39,911 bases of DNA from a virus, in IMG/VR virus record IMGVR_UViG_3300009103_000066, positions 1 to 39,911 of that record. One strand, 5' to 3'. Every line of letters starts with the position of its first letter. Position 1 is the first letter of the stretch. Under the pieces are notes generated by a model. The model searched no databases. It was not told the origin of the DNA and saw only the letters and a program-made list of their open reading frames with translations. The translations under genes were made by a program, and so were the position numbers. Below are positions 7,625 through 14,240 of the stretch, piece by piece.

Positions 7625-8009
7625 GCTTCCCTCCCTGCTCGCGGCGAAGGCGGCGAACATATCGTGCGGCGGCGTCCTCTCCGTAACTCGCTGCGCATCG
7701 CTGACTACAGAAATGTCCGAGGCCCCAGAGGCCCCGACGCGGATTCGCGAGCGAGACGTACACCCTTCCGCTGTTGAGACGCCTTGTGAAATCGTCGAGA
7801 TCTTCGTCGTAGAAGTCGTCGCTTTTTGCGCCGTTCACTACGAGCCCTTCCGACTTCGCCGCTCTCAACGCGTGTTCTTTGGTCTCGTAGTGCTCGTCCT
7901 CGCGCACGCGAGTATCCCCAAACGAGATGCTCCAGCGATCGGCTTCGACGATGCGAAGCTGCTTCGCGCAGAACAGACATCGGGGAATCTCAGTCCTTGC
8001 GGTGCTCAT
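7605..8009 (-). CDS. FCS-like zinc-finger protein (134 aa)
   Basis: The start at ATG 8009 is chosen from its GGAGGGAAGC ribosome site. The product has CLFC near residues 12-15 and HFCSQRC around 100-106, together a C-x2-C...C-x3-C zinc site of the FCS/MYM type often seen in nucleic-acid or protein-binding proteins. The central part is charged, and the C-terminus is basic (RYVRRLRREQGGKHEHR). A regulatory or host-interaction role is possible; the family as a whole is not one I can name. Confidence 0.6.
   Translation of the reverse strand: MSTARTEIPRCLFCAKQLRIVEADRWSISFGDTRVREDEHYETKEHALRAAKSEGLVVNGAKSDDFYDEDLDDFTRRLNSGRVYVSLANPRRGLWGLGHFCSQRCAASYGEDAAARYVRRLRREQGGKHEHRNN
7612..7635. repeat. 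24-bp direct repeat, copy 1 (start cassette of 7624 gene)
   Basis: This stretch is identical over 24 bases to 7997-8020. Each copy contains, on the minus strand, the ribosome site GGGAGGGAAGC, the ATG and the first codons (Met-Ser-Thr-Ala) of a leftward gene. Confidence 0.85.
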
Positions 8010-8020
8010 GCTTCCCTCCC
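7997..8020. repeat. 24-bp direct repeat, copy 2 (start cassette of 8009 gene)
   Basis: Exact partner of 7612-7635, 385 bases away. After the shared first codons the two proteins do not resemble each other, so the repeat is a shared translation-start cassette and not a whole-gene duplication. Confidence 0.85.
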
Positions 8021-8428
8021 GGTCGCCTTCTCGATCGCGACGCGCAAGTACCTCTCGACGAACTCGGGATATCCGCCCGTGAGTGCGGCGAGACTCGCCG
8101 TCGCGGCTTCGAGCAGATCCGGCGCGGCGGCGATGAGCCGCGCGTTCTCGGTCGCGCGCTCGCACCGCGCGAACTCTTCTCCCAAATTCAGCAGAGCGAG
8201 CGCCGCGTTGACGATCGCGAGCGCCTGCCTCGGATCAGGGAACGCGGCCAAGTACCTCGCGAGACTCCAAGCGGCCGAGCATCTAAGATCGATGCTGACA
8301 AAAGCACCAGGGACACCGATTACATCTTCCGAAGGCCCAACCAACTCATAGAGTCGATGCTTTGTCTCGCAGAGAACGGGCTCGCGCAGAGCAGGGTGTG
8401 TCCAGCGATCTGTGTTCGACTTGCTCAC
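8006..8428 (-). CDS. Hypothetical phage protein with NARLIAAAP motif (140 aa)
   Basis: GTG start at 8428, with AGGAGG seven bases upstream. The segment ENARLIAAAPDLLEA (about 93-107) is a short helix recurring in many small early phage proteins of unknown function. The N-terminal half contains a VPGAFVSIDLRC segment. The ATGA-type overlap with the next gene downstream and the tight overlap upstream place it firmly in the leftward operon. Confidence 0.6.
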   Translation of the reverse strand: MSKSNTDRWTHPALREPVLCETKHRLYELVGPSEDVIGVPGAFVSIDLRCSAAWSLARYLAAFPDPRQALAIVNAALALLNLGEEFARCERATENARLIAAAPDLLEAATASLAALTGGYPEFVERYLRVAIEKATGREA

Positions 8429-8634
8429 CGTGTTTCCTCCTTCTCGTTCGCGGCGCGCGCGCCGTTCTTCTCTGCCTCTGCCATGCGTGTCAACCGAATC
8501 GTGACGAGAGCGAACGCCTCCAGGTCGTGGCGAGTCATCTTCCTGTATGTCAGCGGACCGCCGCCGTGACCTTTGCGATCGGCGAACATTCGCTCGGCCA
8601 GCCCGCGGGCGATTTTCCGTTCGTCAGCGGTCAT
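8425..8634 (-). CDS. Small basic hypothetical protein (69 aa)
   Basis: ATG at 8634 overlaps the stop of the upstream gene (ATGA). The product is basic and helical, with a Gly-rich KGHGGGPL turn near 21-28, and ends in a charged tail (ANEKEETR). Translation probably depends on the gene before it. Family unknown. Confidence 0.55.
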   Translation of the reverse strand: MTADERKIARGLAERMFADRKGHGGGPLTYRKMTRHDLEAFALVTIRLTRMAEAEKNGARAANEKEETR

Positions 8635-8828
8635 CGCGCAGCCTCCAACTGCTTGCGGATCTCATCCGCGGTTCGTCGATCGTGTGCACTCGCGCAGCCG
8701 AACTCGGCGAGCGCGAGGGCGAGGTCGAGTGCTCGGAGCAAGACGACCTTCTCGTTCGGGTTCAGCGAGATCGAGATCGGCGAGGCGGCGAACAGCTCGT
8801 CCACCTGTGCGCGTTCTTCGGCGGTCAT
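8631..8828 (-). CDS. Small helical hypothetical protein (65 aa)
   Basis: ATG at 8828, preceded by GGAGGGG. The product is mainly helical with a Leu/Ala-rich core (KVVLLRALDLALALAEFG, about 27-44). That helix is amphipathic and not clearly a membrane segment. Both this gene and the next start Met-Thr-Ala-(Glu/Asp)-Glu-Arg, a brief similarity that may be a trace of duplication. Confidence 0.55.
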   Translation of the reverse strand: MTAEERAQVDELFAASPISISLNPNEKVVLLRALDLALALAEFGCASAHDRRTADEIRKQLEAAR

Positions 8829-8840
8829 CGGTATCCCCTC

Positions 8841-9485
8841 CTAAGCCCAGGGGAAGTACGGTTCAGCGTGGACGCCGATCGGCGCACCATCCGAATCGTG
8901 GAAGTGGTAGACCCCGGCCCGCCAGACGCCGTTGTTTCCGAAGGCGTTCTCGAGCTCGTAGGTCGGGTTGGCTGAGTAGCCGGGCGTAAACCGCTCGCTC
9001 TCGACCTCGGAGTTCTCGATCGCGTCGCCGTCGACGGTCCAGCCGAGGTTCCAGTCGAGCAGGCCGACGTCGGCCGGCGAGTCGACACGCCGGAGCTCGG
9101 GCCCCTCGTAGTTGCCGCGGACGTCCCCACCGCGATGCTTGCACGTCGCGATGTAGACGTTCTCGGCGTAGTACCACTCGGGAGTGCCGACGGGGACGTA
9201 GATCGCGAACGTGAAGACGTCGCTGAAGTCCTGCTCGTGGTTGAAGACGTTGTCGCGGGAGACCTGTTCGTACTCAACGCCTTCGCGCTGCGAGAGGTAC
9301 CTCGCGATGATCGCCTCGGACTCGCCGTCGCCGTCCCACTCGAGGAACTCGTCCTCGCCGATGGAGTCGTAGAGCCCATCCGACAGGTCGGGCCCGGCCA
9401 CGGCGTTGAGGAACGCCTCGGTCTCAAGCGCGGCGTCGCACAGCCAAGTGCCGCCGTCTTCGGGGGTCAGGATCAAGTCGCTCAT
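8841..9485 (-). CDS. Acidic hypothetical protein (214 aa)
   Basis: ATG at 9485, with a GAGGAGAG ribosome site. The protein is very acidic (a run of Glu/Asp around residues 40-58, including EDEFLEWDGDGESE), with aromatic-rich beta-like segments (VFTFAIYVPVGTPEWYYAENVYIA, split by turns) and a His-containing C-terminal part (VYHFHDSDG). No catalytic motif is clear. Family unknown. Confidence 0.6.
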   Translation of the reverse strand: MSDLILTPEDGGTWLCDAALETEAFLNAVAGPDLSDGLYDSIGEDEFLEWDGDGESEAIIARYLSQREGVEYEQVSRDNVFNHEQDFSDVFTFAIYVPVGTPEWYYAENVYIATCKHRGGDVRGNYEGPELRRVDSPADVGLLDWNLGWTVDGDAIENSEVESERFTPGYSANPTYELENAFGNNGVWRAGVYHFHDSDGAPIGVHAEPYFPWA

Positions 9486-9498
9486 CGTGTCTCTCCTC

Positions 9499-10062
9499 CT
9501 ACTTCCGAGCGGATACGAGGCGGCGCGTGCCCCTCGATGCTTTGCGATCCCACGGAGTCGCCCAGACCGTGCCGGCTTGGTACGCGACGCGGACTCGCGA
9601 ACCGAACAGATCGATGACGCGAGCGTCGTAGTACGCGCTGGTCAGCAGGACGACGCGGTCTCCCACGAAGATCCCGTCGACGTGGGGGATGCCGGCGCGG
9701 TTCACGTCGCCCTGGACGATCGCGCGGTTCCACTTCTCGGCGTCCTCGTCGCAGGGAACCCCGTGGCCGACGCGGTCGCACTTCAGGCGATCGGACTCGC
9801 GATCGGTGCAGGTGCAGGGCGCGGTGGGGTTCCCCAGTCGGACGGTCTGGCCGTCGATCTGGCTGGTCAGGTCGCCGGGCTCGATCGAGCGCGCGGCGCG
9901 GTGGGTGGTGGTGCAGTAACTGTCCCCCGCGTGATCGGCCGGAGTCGGAAGCGGGCTTCCCGCGCCGCAGTTCTTGCACTCGACGCCGCCGTAGTAGTGC
10001 TCCCACTGATGGCCTTGCACCGTGCAGTCGGTCGAATAGTCGGTCTGGTCTCGGTTGCTCAT
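9499..10062 (-). CDS. Zinc-ribbon protein with C-terminal beta domain (187 aa)
   Basis: ATG at 10062, with AGGAGGGAAGC upstream. The N-terminus has C13...GHQWEHYYGGVECKNCG, a C-x-x-G-H plus C-x2-C zinc-ribbon-like site (13-33), followed by several further Cys/His (C50, C83, C85, C95, C104). The last 50 residues (VGDRVVLLTSAYYDARVIDL onward) look like a small SH3/Tudor-type barrel. It is the first gene after the internal promoter at 10085-10113. Function unknown; nucleic-acid or protein binding is plausible. Confidence 0.62.
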   Translation of the reverse strand: MSNRDQTDYSTDCTVQGHQWEHYYGGVECKNCGAGSPLPTPADHAGDSYCTTTHRAARSIEPGDLTSQIDGQTVRLGNPTAPCTCTDRESDRLKCDRVGHGVPCDEDAEKWNRAIVQGDVNRAGIPHVDGIFVGDRVVLLTSAYYDARVIDLFGSRVRVAYQAGTVWATPWDRKASRGTRRLVSARK

Positions 10063-10084
10063 CTGGCTTCCCTCCTATGTGGAG

Positions 10085-10113
10085 AGATTAGACCGGATTT
10101 CCGGTCAAGACAA
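10085..10113 (-). promoter_or_regulatory. Leftward promoter with palindromic operator
   Basis: On the minus strand: TTGTCT (10113-10108), a 17-base spacer, then TAATCT (10090-10085), about 23 bases before the ATG at 10062. The spacer contains a palindrome at 10091-10106 with arms GACCGGA and TCCGGTC, the same motif found at the other control sites of this genome. Likely drives the distal leftward genes under repressor control. Confidence 0.65.
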
Positions 10114-10317
10114 GGGGATCCCCAGGCAGTGCCACGAGTACGGGGCCACAGAAGGCGCTCTAATCGCACCGGAGCTCGACACCTCTGTCTGGGGTGCCTG
10201 TCGGGGAGAACTCGCTCTACAGGCGATCCTGCGAAGCCTCAGGGACGGTTCTGGGACCGGGGGCCAGGGGTGGGGGTGAAAATCGCAATTTGGTTTTTAC
10301 CATGCGGAGTGGGCGGC
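10114..10317. other. 204-base gap without a convincing gene
   Basis: It holds the palindrome GGGGATCCCC (10115-10124) and GC-rich runs near 10256-10277. A 28-codon minus-strand frame beginning near 10303 lacks a ribosome site and is proline-rich, so I do not call it. The gap separates two leftward transcription units. Confidence 0.5.
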
Positions 10318-10500
10318 CTAGACCGGCACCGGCCACCGCGTGGCCCCGTTCATCTTTCGGCGAACGGCCATCTTCGGGTACAACCGGGCCGCGGCCTTCG
10401 CCGCGCACGGCGAACACACCTCGAAGGTGAGATGGTGCTGGGTGACCGGGTTGCGGTGAACGATGTATTCGTCGCCGCAGCGCCTGCACCAGCAGGTCAC
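10318..10500 (-). CDS. Small four-cysteine zinc-finger protein (60 aa)
   Basis: I start it at GTG 10500, which has GGAGAGG at proper distance; longer frames would overlap the tiny membrane gene upstream. The product begins VTCWCRRCGDEY and continues to VCSPC, so it has Cys pairs C5/C8 and C31/C34 forming a treble-clef or zinc-ribbon-like site, then a basic tail (KMAVRRKMNG). Probably a small nucleic-acid-binding protein. Last gene of the proximal leftward unit. Confidence 0.55.
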   Translation of the reverse strand: MTCWCRRCGDEYIVHRNPVTQHHLTFEVCSPCAAKAAARLYPKMAVRRKMNGATRWPVPV

Positions 10501-10529
10501 GGGCCGCCTCTCCGACTCGCGCTCGTAGC

Positions 10530-10643
10530 TCAAGAGTTCGACCAGAGCCACTTTGTCGCTGCGATCGCGAGCGCCCACCACGTCAGGAAGATCGCGATGA
10601 TCAGGGAGCCAATGACCTGATCGATTGTAGGCCGACGTCTCAC
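10530..10643 (-). CDS. Tiny membrane protein (37 aa)
   Basis: GTG at 10643 overlaps the stop of the winged-helix gene (GTGA) and has GGAGGG upstream. The product has three arginines at the N-terminus, then one hydrophobic helix (IGSLIIAIFLTWWALAIAA, residues 11-29), then KWLWSNS, the shape of a small inner-membrane protein with its N-terminus inside. Role unknown; such proteins can alter the host membrane or exclude other phages, but that is inference. Confidence 0.5.
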   Translation of the reverse strand: MRRRPTIDQVIGSLIIAIFLTWWALAIAATKWLWSNS

Positions 10644-10900
10644 GTCACAGCCCTCCACGAGGTTGCGTTGCACTTGGTGATCGAGCAGCGGCGAGTCCCG
10701 CAGCGAACGGCGAGCAGGGATCGCTCGAGCTCAGGGAGCCGCTTCCACGCGCCGTCGATGCCCTTGTACTCGGCGATCTCGCGGCCAGTGACTGGCCGCT
10801 TCGCGACGCGGAGTGCAGCGAGCACTTCCTGGGCTCGCGCGGACAGCTTCCCCTCGGCCTTGAACTCGTAGTACGCCTGTCGCGATGTGCTCGCGATCAT
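10640..10900 (-). CDS. Winged-helix phage protein (86 aa)
   Basis: ATG at 10900 overlaps the upstream nuclease stop (ATGA). The pattern is a classic short phage winged helix: LSARAQEVLAALRVAKRPVT (helix 1), GREIAEYKGIDGAWKRLPEL (helix-turn-helix), then a wing with C-x4-C-x4-C spacing (CGTRRCSITKC) and a final W-R-A-V. Proteins of this form probably bind DNA. It follows the recombination genes and may regulate them or act in recombination. Confidence 0.65.
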   Translation of the reverse strand: MIASTSRQAYYEFKAEGKLSARAQEVLAALRVAKRPVTGREIAEYKGIDGAWKRLPELERSLLAVRCGTRRCSITKCNATSWRAVT

Positions 10901-11643
10901 CGCTCGGGATCCCAACCGGTGGCGGGGTCGTAGCACCAGTCCACGCGCTGGCACCAATAACAGTGCTTGCTGCTGGGTCCACGAGCCTCGGGCGGTCGCT
11001 CCGGCATCGCCTCTGACGTCGCGAGCAGCGACATGTCGACGAGGTCGAGGGCGAGGCTCATGTCGTAGAGGATCCGCTCGGTGTAGATGTTCGCATCGTC
11101 GCGCGAGACCACGATGACGATCGCGTCCTCGAGGCCCAGCGCGTGCATGTAAACGGTGAGCTGCGCGAGGTATGACGGGTTCCACTTCGCGTAACCGTGC
11201 TCGTACAGGCGATCCATCTGCTTGGATCCGGTCGACTTGATTTCGAGGAGCGACTCGGTGGGTCCCGGGACGCGATCGAGTTCGATGATCCCATCGATGT
11301 GTCCCAGGAACGGCGCGACGCCGACCTCCAACTGCTGCGAGTGCACCGTGATGTTCGCCATCTCGAGGAGGTCCAGAACGAACTGCTCGTAGAGGTTCCC
11401 GAGCATCATCAGCTTCAGGCCGCGCGAGGTCGAGATCCGATCAGCATCGATCGGGATGTTGTTGAGCCGACCCCAGCGGTCGCGCACGCACTTCCCGGCG
11501 CTCGACATGCGATCGGACTTGGTGAAGTCACCGAGCTCGCGCTGTTGCTTGGCGCGCTCGTTGTCCACGAGCGCTTCGTCGATTCGGTTCTCGATCCACC
11601 ACTCGCGAATCGGTACCTCTTTGAGTTCTTCGATCGGCATCAT
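10897..11643 (-). CDS. Cas4-like PD-(D/E)XK nuclease with Fe-S cysteines (248 aa)
   Basis: Two ATGs lie side by side at 11643 and 11640 after an AGAGGGGG leader; I use the first. PD-(D/E)XK motifs: GHIDG with D117, EIK at 134-136, and Y159-x-x-Q-L. Four cysteines fit the 4Fe-4S site of Cas4/AddB-type nucleases: C52 (in SSAGKCVR) and the C-terminal cluster C228-x2-C231-x5-C237. Such enzymes resect DNA ends to give single strands. With the Sak4-like and DUF669 genes upstream it completes a phage recombination module. There are no cas1/cas2 genes or arrays here. Confidence 0.8.
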   Translation of the reverse strand: MMPIEELKEVPIREWWIENRIDEALVDNERAKQQRELGDFTKSDRMSSAGKCVRDRWGRLNNIPIDADRISTSRGLKLMMLGNLYEQFVLDLLEMANITVHSQQLEVGVAPFLGHIDGIIELDRVPGPTESLLEIKSTGSKQMDRLYEHGYAKWNPSYLAQLTVYMHALGLEDAIVIVVSRDDANIYTERILYDMSLALDLVDMSLLATSEAMPERPPEARGPSSKHCYWCQRVDWCYDPATGWDPER

Positions 11644-11659
11644 GTTCGTTTCCCCCTCT

Positions 11660-12514
11660 CTAGTGTTCGATGTTTTGCTGGCCCCAGTGGCGGGCAAGAA
11701 TCGTGAAGTCGGGCCCCCCGACACCGCCATCCTGGTTGATGTCGGCCCGTTGCTCTTCGGTCTCGCTCGGCGGTTCCTCGGGGAGCGCCTGGGGCTCCGA
11801 CCAGAGGTCGTCGATCGATGACCGGAAGGCACTGTGCGGGCTTCCGGCGATGTAGGTCCGCGTGGTCCCACCACCGAGCCCCGGATGCAGCAACATCTCG
11901 AGGGAAATCTTCACGTCCTCCCACGCGGGCTGCGAGGCGGTCTTCCCCGACAAGGTGTCTAGCTGGATGGCATCGACGAGGTTGATGGTGAGCGGGTTCG
12001 AAGCGTCGATGAGGACAGCCCAGACCTTCATGTTCCCGGTCGCCGCGGTCACCCGGAATGCGACGTGAGTGAAGGTGAGCTGGGTTCCTGGCGCAGAAGA
12101 GGTAGCGGCCCAGGCCGCGCTGTCGCTGAATGCGGCGGTCGCCGCGCAGTCCAGCGAGATCCCGTCTGGCTCGCCGCTCCCCACCTCGAGCATACGGGTC
12201 GTCCGCAGGTCGGTGTCGAAGTAGTGGAGGCCGGGACCGTAGTAGTCCGTCGAGACCGCCTGCTGAGCATTCCAGAGGCCGTCGGTTGCTCGGTCCAGGG
12301 CGACAAGGATGGGTAGCCACTCGGGGACCGTGGTGATCCCGGTGAAGGTACCGTCGGATGCTCCACCCTCGGCGAACAAACGGTACTGGTAGCTTCGGCC
12401 GACGTCCTCGAGGTCTAGGTCGTTCTTGCAGCCAGTGTAGGTGCCCCACTGTGTGGGTTCTGCAGCCGCAGCGCCGGCTAGAACGAGGGACAAGGAGACG
12501 GTTCTGATGTTCAT
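11660..12514 (-). CDS. Secreted protein with dockerin-type calcium loop (284 aa)
   Basis: Residues 1-18 form a signal peptide (basic start, then SLSLVLAGAAAA with a likely cut after Ala-Ala-Ala). The body (20-250) is beta-rich with no enzyme motif I recognise. The C-terminus has DINQDGGVGGPD followed by FTILARHWG: positions 1, 3, 5 and 12 (D, N, D, D) match a dockerin/EF-hand calcium loop. Only one loop is present, where cellulosomal dockerins have two. Single loops of this type end many secreted proteins of Planctomycetota. ATG 12514 overlaps the preceding stop (ATGA). A secreted protein inside a recombination operon is odd and suggests acquired cargo. Confidence 0.65.
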   Translation of the reverse strand: MNIRTVSLSLVLAGAAAAEPTQWGTYTGCKNDLDLEDVGRSYQYRLFAEGGASDGTFTGITTVPEWLPILVALDRATDGLWNAQQAVSTDYYGPGLHYFDTDLRTTRMLEVGSGEPDGISLDCAATAAFSDSAAWAATSSAPGTQLTFTHVAFRVTAATGNMKVWAVLIDASNPLTINLVDAIQLDTLSGKTASQPAWEDVKISLEMLLHPGLGGGTTRTYIAGSPHSAFRSSIDDLWSEPQALPEEPPSETEEQRADINQDGGVGGPDFTILARHWGQQNIEH

Positions 12515-12741
12515 GGTGTACGTCCCACCATCGGGGGGACGGGCCCGAGAGATGCCCGCCCCACCTTTCCCTTCACTTCGGCCTCCTTGCGCAGTTGCCG
12601 GCGTAGACGGGCGACCTCCTTCTGCGAATCCCCGCGTCGCATCCTGACGATGTCAAGCTGCTCCGCCGCACTGCGGGAGCCTCTCTCCTTTGCGCGTTCC
12701 GCCGCTCTCTCCCTGCGGCGCTCGTGTCCAAATTTCGGCAT
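12511..12741 (-). CDS. Small basic coiled-coil protein (76 aa)
   Basis: ATG at 12741, after a G-rich leader. The first 55 residues are very basic and helical (GHERRRERAAERAKERGSRS, then MRRGDSQKEVARLRRQLRKE), like a small DNA-binding or bridging helix. The last 18 residues (from VGRASLGPV) are encoded by one copy of a repeated hairpin element, so the natural C-terminus may once have been shorter. Its stop overlaps the dockerin gene's start. Confidence 0.5.
   Translation of the reverse strand: MPKFGHERRRERAAERAKERGSRSAAEQLDIVRMRRGDSQKEVARLRRQLRKEAEVKGKVGRASLGPVPPMVGRTP
12521..12570. repeat. GC-rich hairpin element, copy 1
   Basis: About 50 bases closely matching 12772-12824. Each copy holds a hairpin on the pattern GGGG(A)CGGGC, a loop of about nine bases, then GCCCGCCCC. 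This copy encodes the C-terminal end of the 76-residue gene. It may act as a terminator or as an RNA-processing or stability element for the leftward transcript. Confidence 0.6.
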
Positions 12742-12771
12742 CAGTCCGCCCCCCTCACTATCATGCTTCCA

Positions 12772-12824
12772 CGTCCCACCATCGGGGGGGGGGACGGGCC
12801 CGAGAGGTGCCCGCCCCCCCCTTT
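12772..12824. repeat. GC-rich hairpin element, copy 2
   Basis: Intergenic copy between the SSB-like gene and the 76-residue gene. It differs from copy 1 mainly by longer G and C runs and one A/G change in the loop. The two copies bracket the 76-residue gene. Confidence 0.6.
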
Positions 12825-12845
12825 CTAGCCACCCACCAGCGGCTC

Positions 12846-13400
12846 TTAGAAGGGCAGATCGTCGTCCACGACCTGCTGCGGGTGCGTGATGCCATCGGGC
12901 GCGGGGGCCCCGCTCATCGGGCCTGGGTTGATCGGCTGCGGGGGCGCGGAAGACTCCGCGACGCGACCCGAGGAGAACGCGCGGATGCCGTTCTGCCTGC
13001 CGTGCTTGTCCCCGTACATCTCGCGCTGCTGCTCGTTCTTGATCCGCTGGCAGGTCACCTCGGCGTTGACCACCGCGTCCACGAGCTGATCGGTATCGGT
13101 GAGACCGTTGCGCGCGATCCCCAAGGCGTCGGTCAGCGACGCGAGCACGCGCTGGCCGATCTCCTGCGCGATCGGGTTGTTGTTGAAGACGTTGATCCCT
13201 TCGAACAGGCGGCGACCGTCGTACTCGCCTCCCATGATCGAGAGTTCCAGCACCAGCCGGTGGCCCGTGTTCGCTCGGGTCTGACGATACTCGGCCTTGT
13301 TGATCAGCACGCGGTAGGTACCGGCGGGGATGCACTCGAAGCCCCCCGACTCCGGTGCGGTGGTGTCCACGGTGGACAAGTCGATGCTCGGCATCTGCAT
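12846..13400 (-). CDS. DUF669 / SSB-like single-strand DNA-binding protein (184 aa)
   Basis: ATG at 13400, with an AGGAGG ribosome site. The N-terminal 130 residues follow the DUF669 pattern (P-x-G-x-Y at 25-29, then VLINKAEYRQTRANTGHRLV, a Leu/Gly-rich beta core and a charged helix). The C-terminus is flexible and Pro-rich and ends DDDLPF, the acidic tip with terminal phenylalanine typical of SSB proteins that recruit partner enzymes. It probably coats single-stranded DNA made by the Cas4-like nuclease and hands it to the Sak4-like protein. Confidence 0.8.
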   Translation of the reverse strand: MQMPSIDLSTVDTTAPESGGFECIPAGTYRVLINKAEYRQTRANTGHRLVLELSIMGGEYDGRRLFEGINVFNNNPIAQEIGQRVLASLTDALGIARNGLTDTDQLVDAVVNAEVTCQRIKNEQQREMYGDKHGRQNGIRAFSSGRVAESSAPPQPINPGPMSGAPAPDGITHPQQVVDDDLPF

Positions 13401-13402
13401 TG

Positions 13403-14197
13403 CTAGTTGACCTCCTTCTGGTCAGTGATGGCGTCGAACGACGCCTTGATTGCGGTGGTGAGTTGCTTCCATCCCGAGTCGATCCCAATCGGAGAGATCG
13501 ACTGCGGCAACGCGTAGCGGTTCTTTGCGATGAGCGAACCCTGATCCTCGAGCCAGAGGGTTCGCTCCCCGGTGGTGCGGGTGGTGGTGACCTGCCGGCC
13601 GCCGTCTTCGCCCTTCGTCACCGCCGCCCGCTCGAGGTCGAGGTACCCGAGGACGTCGACGAACCTCAGGATCAGCGGCGACAGCACCCTCTGGTGCGTC
13701 GCCAGCTCGTACCGAGTAAACGGCCCCTTCACCGGGTCATCGATGGTCCGCGCGGCGACGTGCGAGATCAGGACGATGTTCATCCGCTTGTGGCGACTGA
13801 GGGTGATGAGCCGGAAGAGCGCGTCCCGAGCCTTCGCGGCGGCGAACTGGTAGCCCTTGCCGTACCCGATCTGTTCGATGTGGGACTTCCCGTTCTCTTC
13901 GGCGACCTCGTCGAAGATGATCGGTTCCAGGCCATCGCAGGCGTCGATCACGAGGGAGCGGTACGAGTGCTCCGCTTGCGTCAGCTCGTGGATGATCCCA
14001 ACGAACTCGGAGAACGAGGTCGGGGTGGGGACGGCATCGACCTGCTGGAGGCCGAGCCCGTGCTCGAACGGGATGAGCAGTGGCTTGGGTGCGCCGAGCG
14101 CGAAAGTGGTCTTCCCCGCTCCGGGGGGGCCACATATGTCACAAATGAGTGGTTGCATGCCTCCCGCGGTGGTCACGCGGGACAGGTGGGTGGTCAT
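13403..14197 (-). CDS. Sak4-like RecA-fold ATPase (264 aa)
   Basis: Start at ATG 14197 with GGAGA upstream; a longer frame to 14287 runs into the promoter and is rejected. Walker A is GPPGAGKT (23-30) and Walker B SLVIDACD (81-88); later ISHVAARTIDD and GERTLWLEDQG segments match the phage AAA/RecA-like family that includes Sak4 single-strand annealing proteins. It is expected to promote strand annealing or exchange with the SSB-like partner encoded two bases downstream. It is the first gene of the leftward operon. Confidence 0.8.
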   Translation of the reverse strand: MTTHLSRVTTAGGMQPLICDICGPPGAGKTTFALGAPKPLLIPFEHGLGLQQVDAVPTPTSFSEFVGIIHELTQAEHSYRSLVIDACDGLEPIIFDEVAEENGKSHIEQIGYGKGYQFAAAKARDALFRLITLSRHKRMNIVLISHVAARTIDDPVKGPFTRYELATHQRVLSPLILRFVDVLGYLDLERAAVTKGEDGGRQVTTTRTTGERTLWLEDQGSLIAKNRYALPQSISPIGIDSGWKQLTTAIKASFDAITDQKEVN

Positions 14198-14240
14198 GTT
14201 AGTTGTCTCCTTCTCCGGTCGAATGACCGAACAAGGCGCC

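Noticed and set aside
10220-10305. 28-codon minus-strand frame beginning MVKTKLRF
   Set aside because: No ribosome site, proline-rich, next to G-runs; more likely non-coding.
9406-10620. Plus-strand frame of 404 codons
   Set aside because: It crosses a promoter/operator, a non-coding gap and parts of several leftward genes with good ribosome sites; its product is low-complexity and basic.
12511-13488. Long minus-strand frame (325 codons) covering the SSB-like gene
   Set aside because: Only its last 76 codons follow a plausible start and lie outside the SSB-like gene; the rest is shadow of DUF669.
11640-14200. Cas4-like gene taken as part of a CRISPR system
   Set aside because: No repeat-spacer array, cas1, cas2 or effector gene is present; the neighbours are phage recombination genes.
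14214-14231. Inverted half-sites CGGTC-ATTC... near 14217-14230 as a further operator
   Set aside because: The half-sites point the opposite way from the shared motif and the sequence lies in the leader next to the ribosome site of the Sak4-like gene; not enough to call.
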